From Aurantiochytrium sp. KH105 (taxonomy: Eukaryota; Sar; Bigyra; Thraustochytrida; Thraustochytriidae), in contig BGKB01000024.1 of NCBI GenBank assembly GCA_003116975.1, forward strand, positions 62,001 to 126,000: 64,000 bases of DNA, given 5' to 3'. The notes beneath the pieces were generated by a model. The model was not told the DNA's origin. It ran no database searches and saw only the letters and a list, made by a program, of their open reading frames with translations. The position numbers were made by a program, and so were the translations under genes. Positions 17,970 through 28,487 of the stretch are shown piece by piece (the stretch's first letter is position 1; the number at the start of each line of letters is the position of its first letter).

Positions 17970-19862
17970 GTCAAATATCAGCGACTCGCTCTACTGCTCC
18001 GTTGCAAGTTTGTTTCGCCCGCGCTTAAAGGTTTGCTCGTTGTGGGTTTGCGACTCAGGCTATTCACCCTGGACAAACCATTCGCAAAGAGGCAGATCGC
18101 CTCAACATTTCATGGCGTGTAAATGGGACAAAAAGGCACTTTAACATGCGCAGCGAGCGGGTGAGCAAAGTTTCAGAAGAAAGTGCCACTCCTCGACCAC
18201 GGATGAGCGAGCGACTGGTGCATCGGGGCGTGCCTTGATCACAAATGCTGCCTTGGGTATCTGCAGTTTTTCTAGCGACAGCGCCCTCGACGCGGAGGAC
18301 GCGAAGACTTCCAACCCGTGCGATGTCCTCGCAGTCAGAGCTCTTTGCAAGAATTGTGAAAACCGGCCCGTGCATGAGCTAGAGGGCACAGTCGTCAAGG
18401 TAGTGCCTCAAGTTCTCGTCACCCTCTCAATCAAGCGTCTTCAGGTCGTCGCGTGCCGACCAAGCCTCACTAGCCGTCAAAATTCATCCCTCGGCCACCG
18501 CAATCAGGACTGATTGACGTCCGTCGTCGGTCGTAGGTGCAGAGAACGCGGTAAGCCCGGAAATCGCGATCCCGTCTTCCATTTCGATATGTGGTCAATA
18601 CAAAGAAGTAGGAGAGCGCACACTTCCAAGCGAAGGCGAAGACGCGCGCAGTATCATGATTTGCAGTCTCAGGACGCGCGGCAAGCGACCAACGCGCCGC
18701 GCAGAGATCCTGTTCACCTGCAGCTGCCAGCAGCAGGCTGCACCCGCGCGCCCGAGCCACGAAAAGGCGGGCTTGGAAGTCGGTCTTGTCGAGGAGGAGG
18801 ACCCTGGCATCGCGCATCGCCCATGGAGAACGGTGCAAGCGAGTTGACAGCAACGAGAGCGCTCCTGTCGCGCTCTCGCTACAGCGCTTTTTCTGTCAGC
18901 GACCAGCTGCAGACCGCGGCGCAAAGGCCAGGCTACTGAACTGAGCATGAGCGGTCGCGCCGCCGCGCAGAGATGCAGGCGTATATGGCTTGGCTTGGCT
19001 TGGCTTGGCTTGGCTTGCAACATTCGCGGTCCCGACGCACTCTCGCTCCGCCCTTCGGAGAGAATTTTCCATCGATGAATCGAATTTCTCGGGTCCTTCT
19101 TGCTGCTCGTAGAGATGACCAGTATGTGCGTTTATTGAAAAGGAGGACATCATGCTTGTTGACGTTTGGGCTGATATTTTACTCTTTGCCAGCGCGCATT
19201 GCTACTTGACAGCGCCAAGCTGCTTCGAGCAACATCACTTAGGTTTCTCCAGTCCATTGCCAGCTTCTGGCACGCCTGAAGAATACCTTGACTTGTAGTT
19301 GCCATAGATGTTATACCGCTGACGGCACGGCACGGTGAACAGTCTTTGATCAGTTCATGGGTTGCCATGGCCAGTCGTAGGCCTATACCTTTTCGTTGTA
19401 GTAATTACTTCTGTTTGTCCCCATTCCCAAACGAGTTCGACGCGATGGAGGCACGAGCTTCATATTGCCATCGCCACAACTGTTGCGTTGCCCCCGACGT
19501 CCGCAATGACAAAAGCATTCAATGACAATCCCATCGCAGAAGAAGAAGGGTGTCTCTTGATCAGCGCTCTTGCGCTCTACACGGTGGCTGCGAATCGCCG
19601 TTTTTGCTGTGCTTTGCAAGGTGCCGTTCTTGCTGTCTGGCCTCTAATGCTTATCATATCGCCCGTTATGCGATTCTAGTGGCATGATTTATAGGCAGAC
19701 CTGAAAGAGACAAGCCCAAGAGGTGAGCGCATAGCGCGGCAGGTCCGTGCGCCCGGCCCCTCTCGTTACGTCTCGGCTCAGCTCGACTCGGCTCGTCCCG
19801 CGCCTCGCACCCACCGTCAGTGTACCTGGCGCAGTCGGCGGTTGGGCGCCATCAACATCAAT
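17970..19862. other. Divergent intergenic region, 1.9 kb
   Basis: This region lies between the J-domain gene (-) and CEP76 (+) and should hold both promoters. It contains a GGCTT pentamer run (about 18988-19018). Several ORFs of 60-140 codons occur on both strands, but none has family resemblance and most lack an ATG start. Confidence 0.6.
18988..19018. repeat. GGCTT pentanucleotide repeat
   Basis: About six tandem GGCTT units lie roughly 850 bp upstream of CEP76. Confidence 0.9.
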
Positions 19863-21878
19863 ATGGCGCAGCTCGAGGAGACGAGAAAGGACGACCAGGG
19901 GCCCCGCGAAAACCAAGACAGCGAAGAAGGGCAAGAGCGCGATGAGTCACTAAGCGGCGACCGCGTCACCGCCCTCCGACAGCTCATTGACGCCCACTTG
20001 CGCAAAAACAATGTCTATGAAGACATTCGCAAATTTGTCGCTGGCATGGGTGCAGAAGAAGGCAAAGTCGACTCGTTCGATGCTCTTCGCGAGCGCAAGG
20101 TCATCGAGCGCGTAATTCGATCGCTAGAGACCCAGCCTGCAGGCCAAAGCGCGTCGCGTGCACCAAACCTCAAACACGCCGTCAAGCCAGGGGCCCAATA
20201 TTTGCTCGTAAAGGTGACCGGCGGGCGCGGCTTCTCGGAAATCCGTTCCGAGGCAAACGATGATCGTCAGTTTGTCCTTTGCATGCACTACGGGCAGCAG
20301 CGCTTCGTTGCAGACCCAGTTTCTTGTGCTCAAGAACCCGCCCTGGACGCTTCTTTTCTTGTGCAAATCTCGGACCAAATCTCCTTTGCATCGAGCTCAC
20401 CAGAACGCCAGGCCCAGGCCGTACGAGAGCTTCTGCAAGAGTCCAGTGCGCTTCAGGGCCTCCATTTTCTTATTATGCGCACGCGCAAGAGCGCAATCGA
20501 TTCAGCCAAAGACCTCGTCGCCTCACACGTGCTCGAATGGCGTCGTCTTCTTGCCAGCGCAAGCGGTGCCGCAACCGTTGCCGTCGAGCTGCACGCGACA
20601 GGTGAAGCGGCCAAGGTTCGCGTCCCTGCTGGCATCCTGGACTTGCGACTCGAACTCGTGCCGGCTCGGCCAGGGCCTTCGCCGCTAACTGATGAAAAGC
20701 TCTTGACAAGCTTGCGAGCCAACACAAAGCAGGCAGGGCAGGCATATCGTCAATTCTGTGAATACGCTCGCGCGTGGTGGGAAGAATTTGTTGAGCTCGA
20801 TGACCGCTTTCGGCATCGTCTCGTGAAAATATTTGCAGAGAACGAGTGGGGGGACCACGAGCCCGTCTTTGCCTTTGTGCGACCTATGCGCGCGGGTCGG
20901 CTGCTCGCCTCAGCTCGCCACGCGGCACGATTTGTAAGTCTCATCCCGTACACGCGCGAGGAAATGGTGGGCGGCTCCAGGCTAGAGGTGTGGCACGTAG
21001 CGCATACATTTCTGAGCAAAGGGCGCGGCGACTGCGAAGACCACGCCGTGCTGCTGTGTAATCTCCTTCTTGGATTTGGATTAAACGCCTTTGTCTGCAT
21101 GGGCACTGTGCAAGACAGTCCCGAGGAGCCTGAGCGTGATCACGTTTGGTGCATGACGCTCTCGGGCAAGGACAACCGCACATGCACCTTTTGGGAGTCT
21201 CTCACGGGTCATCGTGTTATTATGGCGCCGCGCAGAGACGTTGAATCAGCTGCGCAGACCGCGCTCCGTCAAAGCTACCGTCGCATTGCCTGTGCCTTTA
21301 ATCATGAGTCATTCTATGCCAACAAGCAGCGCGACGACAGGACCGAGCATTGCAGCTTTAACGTTCTTGATGACATGCGCTGGAAAGCCATGGACGAACG
21401 TCTTATTGCCGCAATACAGAAACGACCGGTGGTTCCTCTTCGAGCGCCAACGATTCCCGAGCACGAGCGGTCCGACGAAATCGAGATTGCGCTCCGCGAA
21501 CTCGTTGCAGCGGAGCGCGCGCAGCAGCTCGATCTCGATACCCGATGGGATGCCGACCTTGGCGACTATTTGGCCCCAGCGTTGCATGCCTACGAAACGG
21601 AGCGACTCACGGGTGTACTTGCGGGCAACGAGGACTTTCAAGCCGCAATTCGTGGCCATGTGCCCCCAGGTCATTCCTTTAAGGCTTTTCCAACACTTCT
21701 CAAAACCATGGACCCGCACAAGATTCTTCACGCGCTGCGCAAAAGCACAGTCGCTTCGGAGCTCTTGCACACGCGCGCAGACCACACGCACTTTGCTTTG
21801 CGCGTCATGGTCTTGCCCTTTCCCGAGGACGTCGTTGCTGTATGGGTGATGCTCGCGGTTCGATTCCGAGCTTCCTAG
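19863..21878 (+). CDS. CEP76: Centrosomal/basal-body protein CEP76 (C2 plus transglutaminase-like domain)
   Basis: The 671-residue product matches CEP76 in length (human about 659) and order. An N-terminal helical region is followed by a C2-type beta domain (about 100-270) and a transglutaminase-like peptidase domain. That domain contains FLSKGRGDCEDHAVLLCNLL with Cys391, then the family phrase LLGFGLNAFVCMGT, then DHVWCMT with His427 and TFWESLTGH. The end (FALRVMVLPFPEDVVAVWVML) resembles the CEP76 C-terminus, so the gene looks complete. In animals CEP76 limits centriole over-duplication; in flagellated protists a basal-body role is expected. The ATG at 19863 is used; a TTG seven codons upstream is not credible. 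The Cys and His lie where an active transglutaminase-fold enzyme would have them. Confidence 0.88.
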   Translation: MAQLEETRKDDQGPRENQDSEEGQERDESLSGDRVTALRQLIDAHLRKNNVYEDIRKFVAGMGAEEGKVDSFDALRERKVIERVIRSLETQPAGQSASRAPNLKHAVKPGAQYLLVKVTGGRGFSEIRSEANDDRQFVLCMHYGQQRFVADPVSCAQEPALDASFLVQISDQISFASSSPERQAQAVRELLQESSALQGLHFLIMRTRKSAIDSAKDLVASHVLEWRRLLASASGAATVAVELHATGEAAKVRVPAGILDLRLELVPARPGPSPLTDEKLLTSLRANTKQAGQAYRQFCEYARAWWEEFVELDDRFRHRLVKIFAENEWGDHEPVFAFVRPMRAGRLLASARHAARFVSLIPYTREEMVGGSRLEVWHVAHTFLSKGRGDCEDHAVLLCNLLLGFGLNAFVCMGTVQDSPEEPERDHVWCMTLSGKDNRTCTFWESLTGHRVIMAPRRDVESAAQTALRQSYRRIACAFNHESFYANKQRDDRTEHCSFNVLDDMRWKAMDERLIAAIQKRPVVPLRAPTIPEHERSDEIEIALRELVAAERAQQLDLDTRWDADLGDYLAPALHAYETERLTGVLAGNEDFQAAIRGHVPPGHSFKAFPTLLKTMDPHKILHALRKSTVASELLHTRADHTHFALRVMVLPFPEDVVAVWVMLAVRFRAS

Positions 21879-22109
21879 ACCAGTGGGGAAAAGGAAAGAA
21901 AAGGGGGGCTCGCAGCTCTCACCCGAAAGTCGTGCAAGTTGCATAGATACTTCATAAGCTTTTACTGCTGCCGACGGCGAGATCAATACAAAAAAAATCA
22001 AACAAACAGGGACTGCACAGATTCTTGAGAGAGAAAAAAAAAAGAGGGGTGGGGGGGGAGGTGGGAAGTGGGGAGAGAATAATGTGTGTATCTACGAGTG
22101 TGGCAGAAC

Positions 22110-24116
22110 TTAGCGCCTCTGGGTCTTGCCGATGCCGCGCTTGCCGGAAAAGAGATGCTTGGGCATCTTGGTGACAACGTGGCGATCGGCCTCGCCTGCA
22201 CGGGCCTTGAGCTGAAATCCACGCTGCGAACTCTTCCTGCGCTTGTTCGCATTGATGGCACGATCCACAGTACCGAGCGAGCTCTTGGCCTCGCGCTCGA
22301 GAACACGAGTCCGCGACATGGAGCGGCCACGCGAGTCGCGCTCCGCTTGCTCGGCCTCGGCCGCCTCGAGGCTCGGGTCCGCCGTGCGCTCGCGCTTGCG
22401 ACCGCGTGCCGAGGTCTCGGGTTCCACAGTAGCTGCATCGTAGCCAATTTCCTCGAGCTCACTCTGCACGCCTCCCGCGCTTTGGGCGGTGGCGTTCGTG
22501 ACCTTGCGCGAAAGCCTGCCGCGCTTTTTGTGCTGGTCCTCGCGATGCTTGGCGACGACCAAAGCCTTCTTCTTGCGGATGCGGTCGGCAAAATCCTTTT
22601 CCTCCTCATCCATGTCGGACTCGGCATCCTCGTGCGCTTGGAGCTCGGCTTCCTCACGGGCCGCGCGCTCCTCCTCCTCGCGCTCGAGAGCCTCAAGTTT
22701 TTGCATAATGTCCACGTCGATAAAGTCTGCAATGTTCTTGCCATCCACAATTTCGGGAATGACATCGTACTTGAATTCCTCCTTGCGCAGCTCGTAGTAC
22801 CTGCGGTAGTCAAAGGAGATGTGACCGGGGCCTCCAGCCTCTTGCTCGAGCTGGTGCAGCGTCTTTTTCGTCTTCTTGCCATCGTTGCCGTCCATGGACA
22901 CGTCGCCATCCTCGTCGTCGGCGGGGTTGGCATCGCCCATAGCCTGTTTGCGCGCGCGCGCCTCGATCACGCCCTCGGGGATAAAGGCAGGTCGGTCCTT
23001 GCCGTCGCGCGCCGCCGGCATGGCCACGGTGAGGCGGTTCAGGATACCAGCCGCCTTCTTGCTCTTGGCCTTCATCTCGACGCGGCGTTCCAGAAGCAGC
23101 TCGCAGGCGCGCTGCTTGACGTCCGCGATGTTCATGTCAGCTGCAGCGCTCATGGTCAGCAGCTCGGCGCCCGAGTCCTTGACCATTTTGTCGAGGAGCT
23201 CACGGTGGGCCTCGCTCAGGGACTCAAAAGGCACCAGGTCGATCTTGTTCGCCACAATAACGAGCGGCTTGTTTGCAAAGAGGGGACGAATGTTGTCAAA
23301 GAGCGCCACCTGCTGCTCCAGCGTCCATCCGCACTGCTCGGAAAGGTCCACAAAGTACATGACGCAGCACTGCAAGTGAGCAAGAGCGGTAATCGCCTGC
23401 ATCTCGATGGTGTTGCGCTCCTCGAGGGGCTTGTCCAGAATTCCCGGCGTGTCCAGCACCTGCCACCGCAGGTACTTGTAGTCCATGTGGCCCACGTAGA
23501 GCGACTTGGTCGTAAAGGCGTACGGTTGCACCTCAACGTCCGCTCGCGTGACCTTGTTCATGAAGCTCGACTTGCCGACATTCGGGTAGCCCGTGATGAG
23601 CAGCGTGCGCGTGCTCGGGTCAATGGACGGCAGACGGCTGAGATGCTTGCGCACCTCCTCGAGGTACCCGAGCGAGCTCTTGTGCTTCTTCATCAGGGTG
23701 CACATGCGGCCCAGGGCAGCGCGCTTGAGCTGCTTGCACCGGTACAGCGAGTCGCCGTACTTGAGCAGACGTGCATAATCGCGCGACGTCGTGGAAATCA
23801 GGCTCTTGGCCACGTTCAGCTGTCCGAGCGCCAGCTTGTAGTGGTCGCGGTCGTACAGCACGTTGCACAGGTCTCCGTAGAACGGGTGAATGTCGTCCAG
23901 CTTGGGGAAGTCCTCGAGGATCCACCCGAGCTTCTCCACAAAGCTTTCCGCCGTGAACTTGACCTTGCGCATGTAGAACGCGCGGATGCGTCCGATCTGG
24001 TACCCCTGGTGCACCACCGTCGGCGTCTTGCGCTGGGTCTTGCTCAGCACGATGTCCACGAAGTCGTCCGCCGACGGCACCGGCCGGATGCTCTTGAAGT
24101 CATACTTGCCCGACAT
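22110..24116 (-). CDS. NOG1: Nucleolar GTP-binding protein 1 (NOG1/GTPBP4), 60S ribosome assembly
   Basis: The 668-residue protein is full length for the NOG1 family (about 630-670). An N-terminal helical bundle (1-165) precedes an Obg-type GTPase domain with G1 GYPNVGKSSF (about 174-183), G3 DTPG (about 220), G4 NKID (about 289) and the TMSA segment (about 318). A conserved RRYYELRKEEFKYDVIPEI segment and an acidic-then-basic C-terminal tail (ending KRGIGKTQRR) follow. NOG1 binds pre-60S particles in the nucleolus and is required for 27S pre-rRNA processing. The ATG gives MSGKYDFKSIRPVP, as expected for the family. It is divergent from eIF2A across 421 bp. Confidence 0.97.
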   Translation of the reverse strand: MSGKYDFKSIRPVPSADDFVDIVLSKTQRKTPTVVHQGYQIGRIRAFYMRKVKFTAESFVEKLGWILEDFPKLDDIHPFYGDLCNVLYDRDHYKLALGQLNVAKSLISTTSRDYARLLKYGDSLYRCKQLKRAALGRMCTLMKKHKSSLGYLEEVRKHLSRLPSIDPSTRTLLITGYPNVGKSSFMNKVTRADVEVQPYAFTTKSLYVGHMDYKYLRWQVLDTPGILDKPLEERNTIEMQAITALAHLQCCVMYFVDLSEQCGWTLEQQVALFDNIRPLFANKPLVIVANKIDLVPFESLSEAHRELLDKMVKDSGAELLTMSAAADMNIADVKQRACELLLERRVEMKAKSKKAAGILNRLTVAMPAARDGKDRPAFIPEGVIEARARKQAMGDANPADDEDGDVSMDGNDGKKTKKTLHQLEQEAGGPGHISFDYRRYYELRKEEFKYDVIPEIVDGKNIADFIDVDIMQKLEALEREEEERAAREEAELQAHEDAESDMDEEEKDFADRIRKKKALVVAKHREDQHKKRGRLSRKVTNATAQSAGGVQSELEEIGYDAATVEPETSARGRKRERTADPSLEAAEAEQAERDSRGRSMSRTRVLEREAKSSLGTVDRAINANKRRKSSQRGFQLKARAGEADRHVVTKMPKHLFSGKRGIGKTQRR

Positions 24117-24537
24117 TTCCGCCGCCGCGCACCTCTAGCCTTCCCCGCCCAGCGCGCTGCCTCGCTCCCCTCCTCCTCCGCGCTCCTCGCGAACCAGGAC
24201 TGCCTGGCCGCCGGTCTCCAGTTCGAGGTCTCCGCGAGGTCTCCGCGAGTCATTCGTTGGTCCTGCGATGGCTGGCTTAGTCCCCCGCGCGCGCCCCCCT
24301 TGCGCCCCTTCAAAACAGACGTCCGCCGTGCCCCCCCCCAGCCCCCGCCGCGGGCGCGGCACGGGAACTGCCGCGGGGGCACCGGGGCCGCGCCGCGCGC
24401 CAACCGCGGCGCGCAGAGGCCTCGAGCGCAGTCCTGATCCTGCGCGAGGACGCGCGCAAGACCGTGCGCGTGCGCTCGGAGGCGGCGGCGGCCGAGAGCG
24501 GGCAAGAGCGCCGCGAGGGCGAGCGAGCAAGGCGAGG
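24117..24537. promoter_or_regulatory. Divergent promoter region NOG1 / eIF2A
   Basis: This 421-bp, very GC-rich stretch separates the start codons of NOG1 (-) and eIF2A (+) and must contain both 5' leaders and promoters. I see no TATA box. The pairing of a ribosome-assembly gene with a translation factor suggests co-regulation, but that is inference. Confidence 0.6.
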
Positions 24538-26560
24538 ATGAGCGCGGAGAAGAGCGAGGCCGCGGCGCCCGAGGCGCCCGCCGCGAAGCCGTACAAGCGG
24601 ATCCAGTACGCCGTGCTGGGCCGCGAGGGCCTGCAGTTCAAGCTGGGCCCCAACAAGAAGCGCGGCGAGCTCGTGCAAAAGGATGACCCGGATAGCCTCT
24701 TTTCCAAGCTGGAGCCGCCCGTGAAGGACTTTGTGTACAGCGCGACCGACGGCTCGCGCGTCGCCGTGCTTCGCGGGACAGTGGTGTCCGTCTTTGACTG
24801 CGACACGGGCAAGCTCATCAACAGCATCGAGCGTCCCAACATCATGAAGATGGCACTCTCCCCGCTCGGAACGTTTCTGCTCACCTGGGAAAAGTACTCT
24901 GCCGAGGTCGCCCAAGCAGGTGGCAATCTGACCGTGTGGCGTGTCGAGGATGGCAACGTCATGATGCGTGTCATCGAAAAGAACCTGCTCGACACCACCT
25001 GGCCCCTTGTCAAGTGGACTGACGACGAGAATGTTGCCGCTTACATGGTGAAGAACACTGTTCACATGTATGATGGCACCAAGCTCGACCGTTTCACCAA
25101 GGTACGTTCCTCTACAAGACTGCCATTGGCATCTTTGTTCGCAAGGGGATACAACAAAAATCGTACAAAGGGATACAACCAAAAATCACTTCAACTCTCT
25201 CTCTCTCTCTCTTTTCTGCGCGACAGGAACTGAGAAAAGCAAAGGAGAAGAAGAGAGAAGAAGAAGAAGAAGAAGAAGATGATGATGATGGTGACGAAGA
25301 GGAGGAGGAGGAGAAAACAACCATGGCACGAATACTAACTGGACCCTTGCGCTGTCCAAATTATACATGGGCCTCTCATACTTACTATCTTGAACACAGG
25401 TCAAAATTGAGGGCGTGAGCCAGTTTTCCATCAAGAAGAAGGATGGCCCGCTGTCGGAAGACAACCCGTGCCGTATCGCGGCTTTCAAGCCCGAATCGAA
25501 TTCTGGGCCCGCCAAGTTGAGCGTGCTCAGCTACATTGGCGAGCCGCTTGATCAGCCGACGTTGACAAAGTCCACCTTCAAGGCCACCGAGTGCAAATTT
25601 GCATGGGCTGCCAACGGCGACGCCGTCCTGGTCAAGACTGAGACGGACGTAGACACAACTGGTCAGTCGTACTATGGCGAGTCCGCGCTCTACTTGCTGC
25701 ATACAAATGGCCAGTTCGATGCTAAGATCATGCCACACAAGGACGATGGTCCCTTTCACGACTTTGCATGGAGTCCGCAGGGTCGCGTCTTTGTGGCAAT
25801 CTCCGGCCGCAGTCCCGCTAGCTCGGTGCTGTACAACATGAAGGGCGACGCCATCTTTGACTTTGGTCAGGCCCACCGCAACACCATCCGCTTTAGCCCG
25901 CACGGCCGCTTCCTTTGCCTCGGCGGTTTTGGCAACCTTTCTGGTGACATGGACTTTTGGGACATGAACAAGAAGTCGAGGATGGGTTCCGTGCGCGCCA
26001 ACTGCGCCGTCTCGCAAGAGTGGTCGCCCTGCGGTCGCTTCTTCATGACGGGCACGCTGTTTCCCCGCATGCGCGTCGACAACGGTCTTTCTTTTTACAC
26101 GTACCGAGGCCAGCACCTCTTTGATGTCAGTGTGCGCGAGGCCACCAAGGCGCTTTTCCGCCCTGCTGCCCCCGGCGTCTACGCTGATCGCCCGCAGACA
26201 CCTCTGAAGAAGGGCGAGAAGGCTCCTAGCATTGAGGCTGGCGCGGGCGCAAAATCTAGCGCAAACGGAGCGCCCAAGAAACCCGCCGGCGTTTACCGAC
26301 CTCCGGGCGCGAGTGGCTCGCTCGCGGCCCAGATGCGCGCTGAGCGCGAGGGATCGACGGGCCCACGCAAGCTCACTGGCCTGGCTGCTCTTGCTGCTGG
26401 AGGCGGTTCTAGCATGAGCAACAACACCATTCCGGGCATGACTCCGATCCTTGACAAGAAGCAGTCCGCGAACCCATCGGGCAAGTCCAAGGCTGCCTTG
26501 CGTCGCGAGCGCAAGAAGAAGGCCGAGGCTGCTCGCAAGGCGGCTGAAGAGGACGCATAG
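24538..26560 (+). CDS. EIF2A: Translation initiation factor eIF2A, two exons (24538-25101, 25400-26560)
   Basis: Two exons join in phase 0 to give 574 residues, against 585 in human. Exon 1 encodes 188 residues ending in GTKLDRFTK; exon 2 resumes with VKIEGVSQFS. The product is the eIF2A beta-propeller: LSPLGTFLLTWEKYS, then the conserved TDVDTTGQSYYGESALYLL, NTIRFSPHGRFLCLGGFGNL, and a final charged helical tail with YRPPGASGS and RRERKKKAEAARKAAEEDA. eIF2A is a non-canonical initiator-tRNA-binding factor implicated in initiation at non-AUG codons and under stress. The ATG used is the first one in a frame that stays open upstream through GC-rich leader. The splice is supported by GT..AG borders and continuity with family sequence. 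Confidence 0.93.
25102..25399 (+). other. Intron of eIF2A (298 bp, phase 0)
   Basis: The intron begins GTACGT after codon AAG and ends GAACACAG before GTC. It contains a CT run (about 25196-25214), GAA and GAT runs (about 25253-25290) and a GAG run (25301-25313). Two copies of GGGATACAACAAAAATC-like sequence (about 25146 and 25170) sit near its 5' end. Retaining the intron would insert a poly-Glu/Asp block, so splicing is the sensible reading. Confidence 0.88.
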
Positions 26561-27302
26561 GTTACGTCCAGTGCGCATGTTCAATTCGCGGGGCGTGCAA
26601 GAAAGAATAAAGTAGAGGGCACACGTTGGAGATCATCATCCTGTATTGCTTTGCTTTGCGTTAGGCTGATTGTGTGTTGATGGCCACGATCGGAGACTGG
26701 GCTCTCTGTTCTATTTGGCTCATCGTCTCTTTCCCTTCTTCTTCTTGCGTTAGACTGAAAGGACTATGATCCTCATCACCTACTTATCTTTTCTCGTCTC
26801 AAGGCTCGATCTCTTGCTTGCTTGCTTGCTTGCTTTTCGGTCCTTATCTTTCTTGCCCTGGCTGTCCGAGTTTCCCCATGCTTTGTGGGCTCTAGGCCTA
26901 CAACGATGAACATTTTCTCACGGAAAGAATTTGATGCTCATCAAAGGACTAGGTGGGACCAGTGCCAAAGTCGAGGCATAGGTTGAAAGGAATGAGTTCT
27001 ATTGTAAGCGCAATGGGTCCAAACATGCCTTGCAGGGCTGCTTAGGAAGACAACATTGGCTGGTAAAGCCTTACTTTGCAACTTGAAGATTGACTGTGAA
27101 TCTTTCTTTTTCGTTATTATGACAACTTGAAGCGCGACGCATGCAACAAACAGGTCATTGCGAAAGTCTTCAACGCGACGCAGAGCGTCTTGAGTATTTG
27201 AATTAAGCCCTTGATACAACCAAAAGGTATGCGAGCGCGCACCTGTAAGCGCCCAGCACGAAACTCTGATGCTTGATTATCTCACCTGTCTTGATTCTCA
27301 CT
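26561..27302. other. Intergenic, no gene seen
   Basis: This is the 3' flank of eIF2A. It is AT-richer than the coding DNA and carries a CTTG run (about 26813-26836). A 92-codon minus-strand ORF at 26941-27219 looks like chance sequence. Confidence 0.6.
26607..26612 (+). terminator. Candidate poly(A) signal AATAAA for eIF2A
   Basis: A canonical AATAAA lies about 47 bases after the eIF2A stop codon. It is a plausible 3'-end signal, though use of this hexamer in this organism is not shown. Confidence 0.4.
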
Positions 27303-27677
27303 TTAGACATCAGTCTCCGAGAGGCTTTCGATCATGACAGAGATGAAAGTGAGCTCAGCATTCGCGACAGAAGTGCTCGAGATGGTAATCAAGCTATTGC
27401 TTGACGCGACCACGTCGGAACCCGAAACACACGAGGCTTCGAGCACACCCGCTTGCGTTTTCAACGCCATGTAATCATCCAAGCTTCCTGCGCTTGCCAT
27501 CAAGGTGTTCCCGTCGGTCTCAGCCAGAGGCTGGCAAGTAGTCCCGGCACTTTCCCAGGCGCTCACGTCTAGTGCTGCTGTATCCCCAGCACCCCCGGGC
27601 CGTAGCGGCGGGCCTTCGGTGGCGCCGCCCTCCCCGAAGGGGTCGTTCGGATGCTGCGTCGGGTTCAAGAGGGACAT
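27303..27677 (-). CDS. Possible small hypothetical protein (124 aa), doubtful
   Basis: From an ATG at 27677 the frame gives MSLLNPTQHPNDPFGEGG and ends ISVMIESLSETDV. It is Ser/Thr/Ala-rich with no Arg bias, unlike the GC-artefact ORFs nearby. I do not recognise it. It could be a short gene, the first exon of a spliced gene (a CAG|GTGAGA donor lies just past the stop, near 27283), or chance. There is no homology-based support. Confidence 0.25.
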   Translation of the reverse strand: MSLLNPTQHPNDPFGEGGATEGPPLRPGGAGDTAALDVSAWESAGTTCQPLAETDGNTLMASAGSLDDYMALKTQAGVLEASCVSGSDVVASSNSLITISSTSVANAELTFISVMIESLSETDV

Positions 27678-28252
27678 CTTGAGAACAAAGTCCTGAGAAC
27701 GTGAAAAATCCTCGCACACCTGCACCCTGCACGCCCGACTCCCACGAGACCTTGGCGGCGCAGCTTCTGCCTCAGGCGGCCGAGACGGCCAGCTCGCTCT
27801 TGTGCGCGCTCGCGCCTTTGCTGCCACAGCACTCGCGTCGCTGCTCGCGCCAAAGGCGCTGTTCGGACCTCGTAATCCAGATAGTTTTCCTTTGCTGACC
27901 AGGATGTGGCCCTTTCCGAGATGGAGCAGGCTGGATCAATGCTGATCGATGTCCACCGATCCACCTCACGTGAACTCCGCGCGCTCGCGAAGACAGGCGC
28001 GCGGCAGCACGCTCGCAGCAGCGGGTGGTGCAGCTCGATGCCCTGCGCGCAGACGAGCACCGGTGCCAGTATCAGAGTACTCTCGGCTCCGGGGTTCTGG
28101 GCTCTGGGCTCTCTCTGGTTATGATTCTGCATCGTTTTGCGGTTGACCAGCAGCTGCCTGCGCCTGCGATGTGCGCGCACGCGCGGACGGGCGAGGCCAA
28201 CAATAACTCCATCGGTACCCTCCCCCATCTCAACTGCGCTTACTGTTAGTCC

Positions 28253-28487
28253 TATGATAAAAGAGGCGGTGACAGAGAAGGGAGTTCCCCATGAATTGAC
28301 TCGTATTTCGTTTTCCTAGAATATGTTTCAGATCGGCTTCGCCTTTCTCCGTCTAACCTTTCGTAGGGGGGTGTTTTACAAACTCTTGGTCACGTACCGG
28401 TGTCCGGTCAGCTGGAGAGAGCGAGAGACAGTACCGCACCGTCCCTCTAGGGCGCTTGGTCATATGATAAAAGAAGCGGTGACAGAG
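28253..28487. repeat. 25-bp direct repeat pair, 210 bp apart
   Basis: Copies at 28253-28277 and 28463-28487 share TATGATAAAAGA(G/A)GCGGTGACAGAG with a single mismatch. The sequence between and around them shows no coding signal. Confidence 0.85.

Noticed and set aside
22086-24437. 783-codon plus-strand ORF opposite NOG1
   Set aside because: It lies exactly antisense to a well-conserved gene, starts at a non-ATG-supported position and shows no domain; GC-rich codon use keeps the opposite frame open.
25385-26584. 399-codon minus-strand ORF opposite eIF2A exon 2
   Set aside because: Antisense shadow of a conserved coding exon with no protein family resemblance.
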